DNA of 64,000 bases from NCBI GenBank assembly GCA_905116865.2, contig CAJHNH020006667.1, positions 1,270,012-1,334,011 on the forward strand. The letters are read 5' to 3'. The position numbers were made by a program, and so were the translations under genes. This DNA is from Candidula unifasciata. Its lineage: Eukaryota > Mollusca > Gastropoda > Stylommatophora > Geomitridae. The notes beneath the pieces are model-generated. The model did no database searches, was not told where the DNA came from, and was given only the letters and a program-made list of their open reading frames with translations. Shown piece after piece: positions 1 to 11,915 of the stretch; the stretch's first letter is position 1, and the number at the start of each line of letters is the position of its first letter.

Positions 1-543
1 TGTGTGGAATGAGCAGACAATGTCACATTTCCAAAACATCCTGAGGTGAAAGCTGAAAAAGTTCTTTGGACAGATTTTAGTAAAAGTCAAATCTAAAGAG
101 CCCTAACAAGGTCCAATGTAGTGAAAAGAGAAAGGGTAAAAGAAGGTAACAGAACAAAATTACACACCAGAATTTCAGATTCCTAAAGTTTGATTAGAAG
201 GGGACTCTCCTTCTAAACAACAACCTCTCCTCCTCCTCCCTTCTTAGTACCATCCTAGAAGGCATTAGACTCTTCACAGGAAAGTAAAGTAAAGCTAAAT
301 GTTCATTTATTTTATCTAATGGCTTTTGTATTCATGTATTTTTGTTTTATGCAGTATATAAATTATTTTATACAACACCATCAATGTAATCAATGCCACT
401 AACAATAGGATTTTTTTTATGGGAATAGATAAATCACTCTCCCTTTATTTATTATGGGAAAATTTTTCTGGTATAAACTGTTTGGTAAACATCTGAGTAT
501 AATGAACGGGTTAAGTACATATACTAAGGTATCACAAATATTC

Positions 544-815
544 TTCTTTACATTCACTGGTTGTAAACTCCAGCCGAAAGTTCTGGGTGTTTATCCACCT
601 CTGGACTCAAGTCTTGTTCCAGAACCTGGGTGTTGCGTGCACACAAGTTTCACAGATTTGGGTTATTTGTAAGCAGACTCTTCGTTCTTTGCCTCTTGGG
701 CAGATTTACTCTGATTTCGAAGGATGCCCCCATTAGTCGACTCCTACGGCGCGCTTTTGGGCAGGCAGTGGGTCTGTTCTTGTTTTCCCCCACAGTGGGG
801 CTCCACACGGAGACA
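544..815 (-). repeat. SINE family B copy
   Basis: Family B, read in its own sense: a start near gtgggttccggggcc, then agaatagacccactg, gtcgactaat, tctgcctgag, ggaacaagactgaagtccag, and a (gaa)n tail after tttacagctggtgaatgtg. This copy is on the minus strand and most of the consensus is present. No protein; probably moved by a LINE. Confidence 0.8.
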
Positions 816-879
816 ATTTTGATTAAATTTTGTGGTTATATTACCCTCCCCTCCTTGCCATGTGGGTCCATTGGGGAGG

Positions 880-1010
880 GAGAACATATGAACCCCTGAC
901 AAGCATGTCATAAAGCACATGCATTGGGCCAAAAAGTGCAGATATCACAGACTAGCCAAAAACTATAGCACAAGGTGGCAACTGCCCCTTTGAAGGGTGT
1001 ATGTAGAAGA
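880..1010 (+). repeat. SINE-like family H copy
   Basis: Shares an ordered block (tgcattgggccaaaa, atcacagactagc, ccctttgaagggtg, gaagaa) with 60745-60890. Ends in a GAA-type tail. Confidence 0.5.
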
Positions 1011-1091
1011 AAAGTAGGTGGTTGTATTTAGTGTTAATTTGATAGCATTATCCTGGCATTACACTTGTTATATTTTATCTTGATCCTATAG

Positions 1092-1132
1092 GCATATGAA
1101 TCCCAGCTTGATAAGAACGAAGATCAGAAAAT
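1092..1132 (+). CDS. CFAP141: CFAP141 exon (first one visible)
   Basis: Acceptor ...cctatag at 1081-1091 and donor gtaagt at 1133. Encodes AYESQLDKNEDQK plus two bases (AT) that complete a Met codon with the next exon. It enters in phase 0, so the start codon lies in an exon further upstream. Confidence 0.75.
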
Positions 1133-4100
1133 GTAAGTTTGTAACTAAAATCAGAATATTATCATGTCATACAAGAAATGATTCTGGTAATTTTCTTCTC
1201 TCTATGATCTCATAGAAATGAAAAAAATGTTGTCTTAAGACAGAGCATGTGAAAAGTTCAGTCTACACATATGTAAAGAAAGCACAGATGGAGCGATAGC
1301 TCTCACTGCCTTACTTCCCAGAAATTAATGAAAATAATAGTCCTAATTTATATGGTTCTATTTGAAATGTGAACCAGCTGTTTTGTCAGCTTATGTTTTT
1401 TTAAAATTATATTTTGCAAAAACTCAAGTTCAGGAACAAGAGTGAATTTCAGAAGTGGAAGAACATCCAGAACTTTCAGATAACCTTTTTAAGGATATGA
1501 GTCAGAGGTCTATTGAAAACACTAAAGGGTAAAATTTGGGACAAGAGAAAAAGATGGTATTGAGAATCAACTGCATCACACAAAACCTACAAGGAAGTTG
1601 GGGCTGATATTTAGGCTTAGCTGAAGAGAGTAATTGGGAACAGGATAGTGAAGAGGCATGATCTGATGACTAAACATCAGTCTTTAGGTTGACTAAACAT
1701 CAGTCTTTGGGCTGACTTGACATTAGTCTTTGGGCTGACTAAACATCTGTCTTGGGGCTGACTAAACATGTCTTTTGGGCTGACTAAACATCAGTCTTTG
1801 GGCTGGCTAAACATCAGTCTTGGGGCTGACTAAACATCAGTCTTTGAGCTGACTAAACACCTGTCTTTGGGCTGACTAAACATCAGTCTTTGAGCTGACT
1901 AAACACCTGTCTTTGGGCTGACTAAACCAATTATGACAATGTGCTGATGTAGATTATATTGTTAAGTGTGAACGGTAAATGTACCTTGTCTGAATTTTAG
2001 GTTGGATCAAAAATGGCTTCGTGATGAATGGCTTGAACAAAGTGCTATCAAATTGAAGGCGAGAGCAATGAAGAATGAGCAAAAACAGTTGGTTCATGAA
2101 ATGAAAATGGTTGCAAAAGCAAACCTCTTGGTAATGAATTTTTCTTGATGTTTTCATTTCAGTTTATTAAGTTATTTTACATATGAATTATTTCAGTCTC
2201 TATAAGTGTATGATTCATAATTTGTTCCTTTTATCTTCTTCACCTTTTGCATTTACCATTTGTGAACTCTGGCAGAAAGTCCCAATTGTTTATCAATGTC
2301 TTGACTTTGCTCTTATCTTGGGACTGAGTGCTACCAGTACATCCGTTTTACAAATCTAGCTTATTTGTGTGCAGCTTGTTGGTTTTTCACATTTCAGGCA
2401 GATACAGCCAGGTTTTGAAGGGAAAGTTGATCATGTCTATGCTAGGAAACTTGTTTCTAACATGACCACTGGGGGTCATAGATAGGTCTTGATCAGATTA
2501 ATCCTAGGTCCTGGAGCACCAGCATTGCAGATAGTGATGCACCTCTGTATTCATTTTATTCTCTTACTTTGTACTTTTAATTAATCAGAGCATACTATCT
2601 GGCTTTCTCAGTGCCTGTTTCTATTTCTTCTTATTCTTCTTCTTTGTTCACTGGCTGTAAGCTCAGGTTGAAAGTCCTGGTTGTTCATCCATTTGGACTA
2701 AGCTTTGTGCCAGGGCCTGAGTTTTGCGTGTACATCCATTTTACTGGCTTATTTGGGCGCAGCTGATTGTTCCTTGCTGCTCAGGCAGATGCATTCTGAC
2801 TTTGATGGAAGTCCTCAATAAGTTGACTTTTATGGCATGCTTGTTGGAGAGGCAGTGGGTCTATTCTTGTTTTCCCAACAATGGGGCCCCAGACCCCACA
2901 CCGGAATGTTTTCATTTGTAATTAGCCTCTTTGAAAGTAATGCACTTGTGATTTTTGTCGACTTCTTCTTTCTTTATGTTTACCGGCTGTAAACTTTGGC
3001 AGAAAGTCCTGCCTGATTGCTCACATTCATCTTGTTCCAGAATTTGAGTTTTTCATGCACATCTGTTTTACACATCTGACTTATTTGCATGCAGACTGCT
3101 GGTTCCTTGCCTCTCAGGCAGATGAACTCTGACTTTAAAGGAAACTTAAATAGTTGGCTTTTACTATGTGTTTGTTAGGGGGGAAACAGTGGGTCTGTTC
3201 TCTTACTCCAAAAATTGCGTTCTGAAACCCATACAGAGGGTGATTTGTGTATCCCCTTTCCACACTCACACTTGAGCATCTGCTATAAAAATCTCCATTC
3301 ATTGGGTACTTCAGTTAAAAGACTGGTGTTAAATTCATCTGATCTATCTCTCCACTGCCTCCTGTTCTCAGTAAATCTCTTTAGATGGACTTATATCTGA
3401 GCCTCAGCTTTGTTGCTTGCAATTTTTTTTCTAGAATATCTTCATTTGATTGTACCCATGATCTTGCTATCCAGTTTGTTCACCAGCTCCCTTGCCAACC
3501 AGGGTGTCTTTAACTCTTTCACTATCAAGAAAACCTGTAAATATTCTCCTGTTAAAAACGCTTTTTTGGAATTGGTTGGGGGAGGGGGTGTCGGTCGGCT
3601 GCTGAACCCACACAGGGAAGTAGGTAACAAAAGTATATGGGGGAAAATTTACCAACCATAAAAAATAAAAAGGTAAAGGTAAAGTCGGGAGATGTGAACC
3701 AGCGTCATTGCACACGGTTATAAACTATAAGTGCTCTGCCACCAGTACAGCTGATAAGAATTGTCCGCCTGTGTCGCCGTTCGCACATAACTCTGTAGCT
3801 ACAGCGATGTCCCTCCATTTGCCTCAGAGTATCACTCTGGTACCCATTTCCTAGAGGCTGGGTAAACCCTGGGAGCCGCTCGGTTTCGAACACCGACTGT
3901 GGGCTGCAGCAAGTCGCAATTTGAAAGCAAGCTTCTTATCAACTATGCTAACGCTGCCCCCTAAAACTATAAAAAATGCCTGTCTACATTGTCATGAAGT
4001 TCCAGTATGAGTCATTCCACACAATGTTTCTGAAATTAGAGGTCCAAAACTTCCTCACTATAGTCATGAAGTTCCAGCATGAGTCATTGATTAGAGATCA

Positions 4101-5128
4101 GAAATCTGTATGTGCTGCAACTGGATGTCAGATTTGTCATTTAGCTGCAATAAATATATCACTGAATATACAATTCTCTAGTGGAAAGTTCTGGCTGTTC
4201 ATCCACTTCTGGACTCCAGTCCTGGTCCAGAACCTGAGTGTTGCCTGTGCATCCCTTTGACAGATCTGACTTATTTGTATGCAGACTGTTGGTTCCTTGC
4301 CTCTCAGGCAGATGCACTCCGACTTTGAAGGAAGCTCCCAATTAGTCGACTCTCACGACATGCTTTTGGGTAGGCAGTGGGTCTATTCTTGTTTTCCCTA
4401 TACTAGGGCCGTGGAACCCACACGAGGAGGACTTTGGTCTTGATCCAGAACTTCAGTTTTGCATGTACATCCATTTTTACAGGTCTGGCTTTTTTTTATA
4501 TGCAGACTGTTGGTTCCTTGCCTCTCAGGCAGATGCACTCCAACTTTAAAAGAAACACCACTAATTAGTCACATCACATGACAGCTTGTTAGTGGTGCAG
4601 TGGGTCTATTTACAGTTCTCTAAAAAGGAGTACCCGAAACCCACATGAGAAACTCACAATTTTTCTAGAGTTAGTTGACTTAATAACTGACAGCATAGCA
4701 CTCAGGACATTCCCATAAGCACTCTATCCCCATCTTCAGCAGCCATTGCAAGGGTCCACTTTTGGTAGTCCCAGTGCATAATAATTGTCTATACGTCCTG
4801 CCTTTTTTCCTGAGTGTTGAGTGTCAGCCAAATCCTCTTGTCACTCCCTGTTACAACATTCTTTTCTGACCATTACGGTCTGTTTGTGCCTCTGCACTGT
4901 TCACACGTCTAAATAGTTTGTGAAATTAACATTTCTAGAATTTATTACATTAAAATGACACTGCATCCCAAGATGCACTAAACTTTACAACTTATTATTA
5001 TAATATATTTTTCTGTTGCATTTCAGGTGCGTAGGAGAGCTCTGGCTTTGCGATTAGAAACAGATCGACAAATGTATGAAAAAGAACTGGCAAGCTTGGG
5101 GAAAGCTTTCCATAAGGAGCGTTTGTAA
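1092..5128 (+). CDS. CFAP141: CFAP141 (C1orf189-like) ciliary microtubule inner protein, 3 exons, 5' exon missing
   Basis: Small axonemal protein; in mammals CFAP141 is a microtubule inner protein bound in the lumen of ciliary doublet microtubules. Exons 1092-1132, 2001-2130 and 5027-5128 are bounded by clear AG acceptors and GT donors and join in frame (41 nt, phase 0 start; 130 nt; 102 nt to TAA). The joined reading gives about 90 residues, rich in K, E, R and Q and predicted to be helical. It contains LDQKWLRDEWLEQ in the middle and ends ELASLGKAFHKERL, matching the family ending E-L-x-x-(M/L)-G-K-A-F-x-x-E-R. Human CFAP141 is about 100 residues, so only a short N-terminal exon (10-20 residues) is absent; no convincing start exon was found in 1-1091. 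An AATAAA lies at 5615-5620. The introns (868 and 2896 bp) are filled with SINEs and a minisatellite. Identification rests on recalled family motifs. Confidence 0.85.
1672..1928. repeat. Minisatellite, 22-24 bp unit, about 11 copies
   Basis: Unit close to gctgactaaacatcagtctt plus tgg, repeated with point changes (cacctgtc, catctgtc) inside the first visible CFAP141 intron. Confidence 0.9.
2001..2130 (+). CDS. CFAP141: CFAP141 middle exon
   Basis: Acceptor aattttag at 1993-2000, donor gtaatg at 2131. Encodes the helical core with Trp residues (KWLRDEWLEQ) and ends ...VAKANLL. The first base completes the phase-2 codon of the previous exon; the exon ends in phase 0. Confidence 0.85.
2236..2480 (-). 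repeat. SINE family B copy
   Basis: Minus-strand, diverged copy in the second CFAP141 intron; recognisable gtgaactctggcagaaagt and the Lys-tRNA-unrelated middle block. Confidence 0.6.
2630..2905 (-). repeat. SINE family B copy
   Basis: Minus-strand copy starting at ttcttattcttcttctttg (the GAA tail) and running to the ggggccccagacccc head. Confidence 0.75.
2963..3235 (-). repeat. SINE family B copy
   Basis: Third B copy in the same orientation within 1 kb: tail ttcttctttctttatg, head near gaaacccatacag. Confidence 0.7.
3668..3962. repeat. Dispersed repeat family I copy
   Basis: About 290 bp (gtaaaggtaaagtcgg ... tatgctaacgctgcccc) whose reverse complement recurs at 61455-61690. Contains a pol III B-box-like ggtttcgaacacc, so probably a tRNA-derived SINE. 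Confidence 0.65.
4165..4655 (-). repeat. Two tandem SINE family B copies
   Basis: A full copy (4165-4430) followed at once by a second, 5'-truncated copy in the same orientation (4432-4655), both on minus. Lies in the second CFAP141 intron. Confidence 0.75.
5027..5128 (+). CDS. CFAP141: CFAP141 last coding exon
   Basis: Acceptor gcatttcag at 5018-5026. Encodes VRRRALALRLETDRQMYEKE followed by the diagnostic LASLGKAFHKERL and TAA at 5126-5128. Confidence 0.88.
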   Translation: MRRRALALRLETDRQMYEKELASLGKAFHKERL

Positions 5129-5614
5129 TTTAATATAAAAAATGTGTTTGTTTAAAACAACACACAAGATAAAAGCTGAAGGATAGAGCTAGTGAGTTTA
5201 AAAGCTGGTACAAGAGATTTATGTCAATGTTTCACTCCAGAAGTTTTATGGTTTTGAAATACCAGCTGAAAAGAAAGGCCATATGAATTGTTATAATTTA
5301 TAAAGACAGTTAATGAATACTAGTTTTGGAGATTTAGATTTTTCTCACCCCCAAAAAATATATATAATTTATGGATTATAATGTGCTGGCTGGTCATAAA
5401 TGTGGCCACTTTAGTATTAACTGATGATGTTTATTGACTTTCGCAATATATTTTTGGAGCCAATATTAGAATACAACATAAATCTTGCCCGTTTCCTGTC
5501 GACAGTTTTGATAAAGTAAAACACTGCAACATGTGGTATTCTACTTTTTCAGAGTTGTTGCCTAGAGAGACTTCATAATTGTGCATTATGTAAATATATC
5601 TTACCTCATTTACT

Positions 5615-5620
5615 AATAAA
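5615..5620 (+). terminator. Polyadenylation signal AATAAA for CFAP141
   Basis: AATAAA 487 bases after the CFAP141 stop, followed by T-rich and G-rich sequence. It is the first canonical signal seen after the stop codon on this strand. Confidence 0.55.
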
Positions 5621-5699
5621 GGTGTTTTAAAACAAATATTTGCAGTATTATTTTATGTTGGGATATGAGGAGCCGGAGAAGAAACAAGCCATATTCTGA

Positions 5700-5722
5700 T
5701 TAGCCTGTGTGGGTTCCAGTGC

Positions 5723-5753
<31 letters not shown>

Positions 5754-6010
5754 GGGGGACAGAATAGGCTCACTGTTTTCCTTAAAAGCGTGTCATAAAA
5801 GCCGACTAATTATGGGTGCTTTCTTCAAAGTCAGAGTACATCTGCCTGAGCTGCAAGGAACCAATATTCTGCATACATATATGGCATATCTGTAAAACGG
5901 AAGTGCATAGGAAGCTCAAGTTCTGGAACAAGACCAAAGTCCAGGAGCAGGCGAACAACGAGAATTTTACGATGGCGTTCAAAGCTGGTGAATGTGAGGA
6001 AGTAGATTAT
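5700..6010 (+). repeat. SINE family B copy with poly-G expansion
   Basis: Plus-strand copy with head tgtgtgggttccagtgctc. The usual short G run near the head has grown to a G tract at 5735-5758. Confidence 0.75.
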
Positions 6011-6279
6011 TATTTCGGTATCAAGGATCGCTCACATGTTGATTTATAACTGTCTAGTATAACTGTCATTGCTATCAAACAAGTTGAAAGTTGGATGAAA
6101 CTAGAATATCATGTCTGATGGTGAATGTTTATTTCCTCATTCCATGTCTTATATTTAACTGTGAACTTTATTTATTTATGTTATGCCCTGCATTTAATTG
6201 TGAGCTTTACTTTCATGTTGTCCTTATAAGGATCTTGCTCAGACTCCTGGTAAAGAGATGCCATGAGAGCTGCCATTAC

Positions 6280-6420
6280 AGCCTGTGTTTACCACTTTTG
6301 TGGTGTAGGCGGGAGGGTCTTGAAGTTTGAGAATTAATGGCTGCATGGCTAGTGCTGTCCCCTTGGACTGTACCGGTTGGCATTTCACTTGATGACCAGA
6401 AGCAATGTCATAGAAATCAG
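6280..6420 (-). repeat. SINE family G copy
   Basis: Block accacttttgtggtgtaggc then ggagggtcttgaag and ctgcatggctagtgctgtc recurs at 12681 and 20014. Confidence 0.5.
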
Positions 6421-6657
6421 GTTACAGGATCTGTGCTGTGTCCTCACTAAATCTTAGAGGGGGTGAGTGCTACCCCACTTGCTGGCTGGTTGGATTAATA
6501 TAATGTGGTTTTATAAAAGAATGGTGAGGACACTATGGAAAGATAAAAAGTGTAATGCAGTTGTTTTGAAGGAAAGAAATTAATTTACAAGTAACAAGCA
6601 GAACTGGTTACTTATATTGGGTTTAACCAAATTGGCAGGGGATCTTAGAGCTGGGAG

Positions 6658-6683
6658 CCCCCCCCCCCCCCCCCCCCCCCCCA
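6658..6683. repeat. Poly-C tract
   Basis: About 25 consecutive C; the surrounding 6420-8190 shows no exon or repeat that I recognise. Confidence 0.9.
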
Positions 6684-8191
6684 GAGATGGAGTGTCCACA
6701 AATATTCTGCAGTTCATTAGCTCACTCCCTGTGCATGGGTGATAATTTCCATCAAAAACTCATGTGGAACTTGAGTGAAGTTCACTGGCTGATTATCCTA
6801 CTAAATGACAAACTTTGATTCAAATGTCTGTCTGGTGAGAGTTCTATATAACAAACCCTGGTACAAATGTATGTTGACCAAGTCCTACTTTAAGGCTACT
6901 TTGGTTGAAATGTCCATTCTTGAATGTCCTCCACTATTGCAGAAACGATTTGGACAAGAAAGGTTCAAACATCTGCTACCTAGCCTCACTTGAGAGTGTA
7001 ATGACCTAACAGGAAAGCCACGCCTGATGCATACCTCCCCAAACTTCAGCACAAAGTGCTCCAGGGCATTCACATACAAATTTCAACTGGCGTAGAGATT
7101 AGAGAGTGTATTATTAGAGAATGTATAGCCCATAATGATTCGTTGGGTGAACCCAGTACCAGTGCACCATGTAGGAGCTCTGCACTTATGAAAGCCTTCT
7201 TAGATGGTGGGCAATGCCCATGTTTGGCCCCTACCTCCCTTGAAGGCTGACTATTCGGCACATGGATTTCTAGGAGGGGTCCTTCAAGGACAGCTCCTGT
7301 AGATAGATCAAGGGCACACAAATGAGGCGGTAGGGACCTTCTGAATGCTTTTTCCACTGTGATTTAGATGCTGGTCTTCATTTCTAGAACTTATGTTATC
7401 AAGGAAGATCAAAAACCATTGAAACAATATATATATATATAAAGAGAGAGAGAGAGTGTGTGTGCATGTAGAGATCTATGCATGTAGTTCTGTCACTGTT
7501 TTGGAGATCTAGAACAGTTTTGCTGCAAGCATCCTCTTTTACACATGGGTAACTCAATTAAAACTTATTAAGTGCCATTTAAAATTAATAGTAATGATTA
7601 CAAAACAAGTCATAAGTGGTTGAATAACATTTTAATGATAAAATAATTAAAATATTCACAACTGCGCACAAGTCAACCCAGTTAGATGCCACAGATACAC
7701 ACATTTTTGTTCATTACTTAGACTGTTATGGTCCACAAAATAAACAAAAGCAGAACAAGACAAAAAAAGTATTTACAAATAATCTTTAGAAACTTTTTTC
7801 GGTAATAAAGTTAAAATCATGTTATCGAATTTTATTATAATCTCACTCAGCCAAGACAAAGATGGACACTTGTAATTTACAATTTAGCAATCTGAAATTT
7901 AGCATGTAGTCACATGATTGATATGTAACCATTGTTAACTTTCTTATTCTATTTACTCACTTCATTGCAAACCTTCTCAAGCAGCATTCACATTAATTAA
8001 GCAGTTTCATCATAAAATGTTTTTAGATGTGTTAGTGTTGCAAAAATTGCACATGAATGAAAGATAGCAAAAAATGTCTAATGCATAGTTAATTAAAAAC
8101 AAAACAGCTGATTTTATGTGTACCTGCATGTTTTGTGTGTGTGTGTAAATATCTAGATGAGGTAAATATAAAACATGATATGTGTAGATAT

Positions 8192-8452
8192 GGGAGCCGC
8201 CGTGGTCTAGCGGCTAGACACTCGCCTGCAGATCGGAAGGTCGTGGGTTCGGTTCCTGACAAGGGCCGGACTTTTTTCAAAAATGACTTCAGCTTCCAGG
8301 TCAACCCAGACTTAAGTTGGTACCAGGTACAGTCCTGGGAAGTCAAGGCAGCCAGCTTGATGCTGACCACATCACCCATCAAGTGCCATTTGGTCTATAA
8401 AATAAAGGTCTAGCCCTATACGCCTGAAAGGAGTGGAAAAGTGTCCTTTTAA
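8192..8452 (+). repeat. SINE family A copy (tRNA-derived)
   Basis: Family A: tRNA-like head ggagccgccgtggtctagcg with B box gggttcggttcc, a body with aggtcgacccagcc and gggtaccaggta, and a 3' end taggtctagccctatatgcc ... gaaaagggtcctttac. This copy is nearly complete. Confidence 0.85.
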
Positions 8453-8609
8453 ATTTTTTTTAATGTTTAGATATCCTTTATTGTGTGATAAAATAATCAC
8501 TGCATAAAACAAAACAAAACAATCAAGAGGCTCTGGGGAGCCTGCAAATGAAAAGAAAATTACTAACAGAAATTGAAAAAAAAGGAACCAGTGAAATATT
8601 TTGGCCACA

Positions 8610-8830
8610 TTAAAAGACATCACTCTTTTTAAAACCTTGCTGGAGGGAAAGGTCGAGTGTTAGAGAGTAAGAGGTAGATAATGATACAAGTGGGTGGATG
8701 CCATCAAACAATGGATGAATAACAGTCTGAGAGAGGGTACAACAAAGACAAGTGACAGAGCATTTCTGAGATCCATTGCAGTCAATCTTCACTGTGGAGA
8801 TGGCACCTGACTGATTTGATTGATTGTATA
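8610..8830 (+). mobile_element. RTE-like LINE 3' end fragment
   Basis: About 220 bp also seen at 19690-19955, 37440-37632 and 63800-64000, including ggatgaataacagtctgaga and ttcactgtggagatggcacc then tgactgatttgattg. At 37 kb the same sequence is continuous with reverse transcriptase C-terminal coding sequence. Confidence 0.65.
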
Positions 8831-9018
8831 AAAGCTGACAAGATATATAAGAAGTGCTAGCAAAAAATGTGTATCAGGAAATGTTCTGTGAAATAAAGAT
8901 GGCTAGAATGATGTTAACCCTCTCTTCCTCTTAATATCTATCTGTTCACATTTTTTGTGTGTGCATAAAATGTGACTTACATTTAAATAAAGTTATTATA
9001 ACTGTAATTAAACCTCCT

Positions 9019-9120
<102 letters not shown>

Positions 9121-9586
9121 TCACTGTGCAAGAAGAAATCTCAAGACTTCACAAAAATTTAGTCTGAACAGCAAAGAAAATTACTAATGCATAAATAAAT
9201 TGCAAGAAAAAAAGGAAAATGTATCCAGGATTTTTTCTAGAAAAATTAAAGATGCCGTTATTCACCAGAGAGTTTCTAAAAAGGTGCCGGTGCTCACCAC
9301 AAAGTGTCTATTACCATAGCAATATAAAAAAATTATACCTTTAAAAAAAATGTATGCTAAAGGGAAAGAAAATGATTATTACAATTAAACTACAAATGAG
9401 TAATAATAACAGACTTAAAAATTAACTATAAAAAAAAAAAAACAGAAATTAAAACGAGATATTCATCAGGCTTCAAGTAATTATTTATTTAAACAGTAGA
9501 GAACACAAACAACGATAAAAGATAATAATAGCAACTGAAAATAGTTCACAGAACACAACTAACTTTTTTTTAAATTTTAGAAAGAT

Positions 9587-9846
9587 AAAGGACCGTTTTC
9601 CACTCCTGCAGGCATATTGGGCTAGTCCTATATTTTATAGACCAATCCACACTTAGTGGGTGATGTGGTCAGCACACGACGGTCGCCTTAACTTCCCAGG
9701 ACTTTTACCTGGTACCCACTTGAGGCTGGGTCGACCTCTGAGCCAAGGTCATTTCCGAAAAAATATCTGGCTCCACCAGGACCCGAATCCAAAATCTTCT
9801 GATCTGCAGGAAAGCGTATGGCCGCTACACCATGGCGGCTCCCCCT
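9587..9846 (-). repeat. SINE family A copy
   Basis: Minus-strand, near full length, from aaaggaccgttttccac to accatggcggctccc. Confidence 0.85.
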
Positions 9847-9849
9847 TTT

Positions 9850-10480
9850 TATTTCAAGAAAACTTAAAATAAATATTTGCCTTATAACCACACTTTCACT
9901 TACTTGTTGCGGTTCTTTGATACAGTAATGGGTATTTTTACATTTAAAACAGATAAAAAAAAAAATTCCATAAGTAAAAATTCTACCGGGTAACAAATTG
10001 TTACAACTGTAATAATTAGAAGACATATAAAGTTCGTTAATCATGTATACACACATTCATAATTCACATCCTAAAACCACTAAAAGTGTAACTGAAATCA
10101 TTCATGACTGTCTGACACTGACAAGTGGATGAATGATTACAGTTTAGTAATTTTTCTTTTCAAAAGGCACAAGATCACAAGCTAAAACATTGTAACTTTT
10201 GTTTGTTCTTTGAAATAATTAACATCTTTATAAATTTCAGATATATTTCAACATCAAAATATTTAGCAAACAATTTTAATTTGAAACACGTTTCCAAAAC
10301 TATACATCATCGTTGACAAAGAAACGGACTGTTTTAAACAAAAGTGTTTTCATGCACTGCCCTACATGAAAATATGAACACCTCTTTCTCAAACTGTTGC
10401 ATCAAAGAAGATAAAAAATAACACATTTTACGAACTGATAAAAAGATCTTCATGGCAAATAATTTTTCAGTGAAATTAAT
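9850..10480. other. No recognised feature
   Basis: AT-rich intergenic DNA; no exon, RNA gene or dispersed repeat recognised. Confidence 0.5.
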
Positions 10481-10488
10481 ACTTTTAG

Positions 10489-10918
10489 GGCTATCTTCCG
10501 AATAATGGTCCCAAATTATCGAGGTAGAAAATATACCCTAACAGGGCCTCAGTCACGTGTCAATTGCGCACTTCCGGCAACTTAAATTGCGCACTTACGG
10601 CAACTTCCGTCAACGCCGCTCATGCGGCGTGGATTGGGACTAAACTAGATGGCTTGGACTCACGAGCAGCAGCTACCGCATTTCCTGCAGATGCCTTCAA
10701 TTTTATTTTCTCGTGAGTCCTAGCCATCTAGTTTAGCCCCAATCCATGTGGCGTGAGGGAGACGTGGCGTGGGGGATACTCTCGGCGGTGGGGAAAGTCG
10801 CCGAAAATTTGCAATTATGCAGCGGTGGTATAGTCCCAGGAAGTACGCAATTGACATGTACCCTGTTAGGGTAGATTTTCTGCCTCAATAATTTGAGACT
10901 GTTATTCGGAAGATAGCC
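10489..10918. mobile_element. Foldback (long inverted repeat) DNA element, 430 bp
   Basis: The ends are inverted copies: ggctatcttccgaataa at 10489 and ttattcggaagatagcc ending at 10918, with similarity running inward about 60 bp (aaattat..gaggcagaaaat..accctaacaggg). A second, inner inverted pair (10632-10667 and 10709-10746; gactaaactagatggc and gccatctagtttag) makes a long central hairpin. GC-rich and CpG-rich against AT-rich flanks. No coding capacity, so non-autonomous; no clear target duplication, so the superfamily is not assigned. Confidence 0.8.
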
Positions 10919-11189
10919 ATTTGTAGATTGTGTTCATGTCTTGAATTATTATTCGTAAAATACCAAAGCTACCTTAGCGGAAGCAAAGAAGGGTAATATT
11001 GTGTCCCAACAAGCATGTTATAAGCAATGACTAAGGAGAGTTGATTTTGGGACTGGCTACCCTAACCAGCAGAATACTTTGCTGCAAAAGATAAAACCAA
11101 CTATGAAGTCAAGATAAGACAACTAGGTATGAGCAGGTTGAGGGGCTATGATCCAATGGATGCAGAAAAAGAAATTAAAATTTTATTCT

Positions 11190-11400
11190 TCTGGCCTCAT
11201 ATTCAAATGCATTGAAATTGGAAACAAATTCATTGAGGAATGATTAGATCTAAGAGAAACTTTGAGGGAAACATTGATGAGAAAGGCCAAAAATGCTGGA
11301 CTGGATTCCATCCATAACATTAGAAGGTATGCACAGATATAATGGAATGGGGGAATAGTTTGTGAGCCATAATGTGACTTGTAATGGCCCATCATGATGA
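11190..11400 (+). repeat. Dispersed repeat family D copy
   Basis: Contains tggactggattccatccat and gaatgggggaatag; similar blocks in the opposite orientation at 16290-16560 and 58520-58660. Function unknown. Confidence 0.45.
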
Positions 11401-11649
11401 TGATGATTGTGATGGTTTCATCTGAATTCTTTCAGTTCCAGCAGGCCTTGTAGTCGATGTTTCAGTGAGGAAAAGAAAAATATTAAAAATTAACAAGTGC
11501 AGAACAGGCAGTATAAATTGTGATTGAAACCCTTTGATAGGTTGATTTTTTTGAGTATGTGCCTAACTGTAAAAAAGCACATGAACAATTACACAATTCA
11601 CAGGAAATGTCAGTTACCTTCCCCAAGTTCAGAATAATTGTGTTTCTGT

Positions 11650-11915
11650 GTGGGTTATAGGGTAACATTGTGAAGGAAAAAAAAGAATAGACCCACTGAT
11701 TTCCCCCCTCCCCCAACAACCATGTTGTAAAAATCAACTAATTATGAGTTTCCTTCAAAATCAGAGTGCATCTGCCTGAGAGGAGAGAAACCCAACAGTC
11801 TGCATACAAAAATCAAGTTCTAAAATAAGATTAAATAAGTCCAGAAGTGGACACACAACCAGAACTTTCTGCCAGAGTTTACAGCTAATGAATGCTGTGA
11901 AGAAGAAGAAGATTA
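11650..11915 (+). repeat. SINE family B copy
   Basis: From gtgtgggttatagggtaac to the tail gtgaagaagaagaag; near complete. Confidence 0.8.

Noticed and set aside
1672..1928. Possible CRISPR or protein repeat
   Set aside because: Directly adjoining imperfect units inside an intron, no spacers, no open frame.
8192..8270. tRNA gene
   Set aside because: The head of a repeated SINE family present about 14 times in the window.
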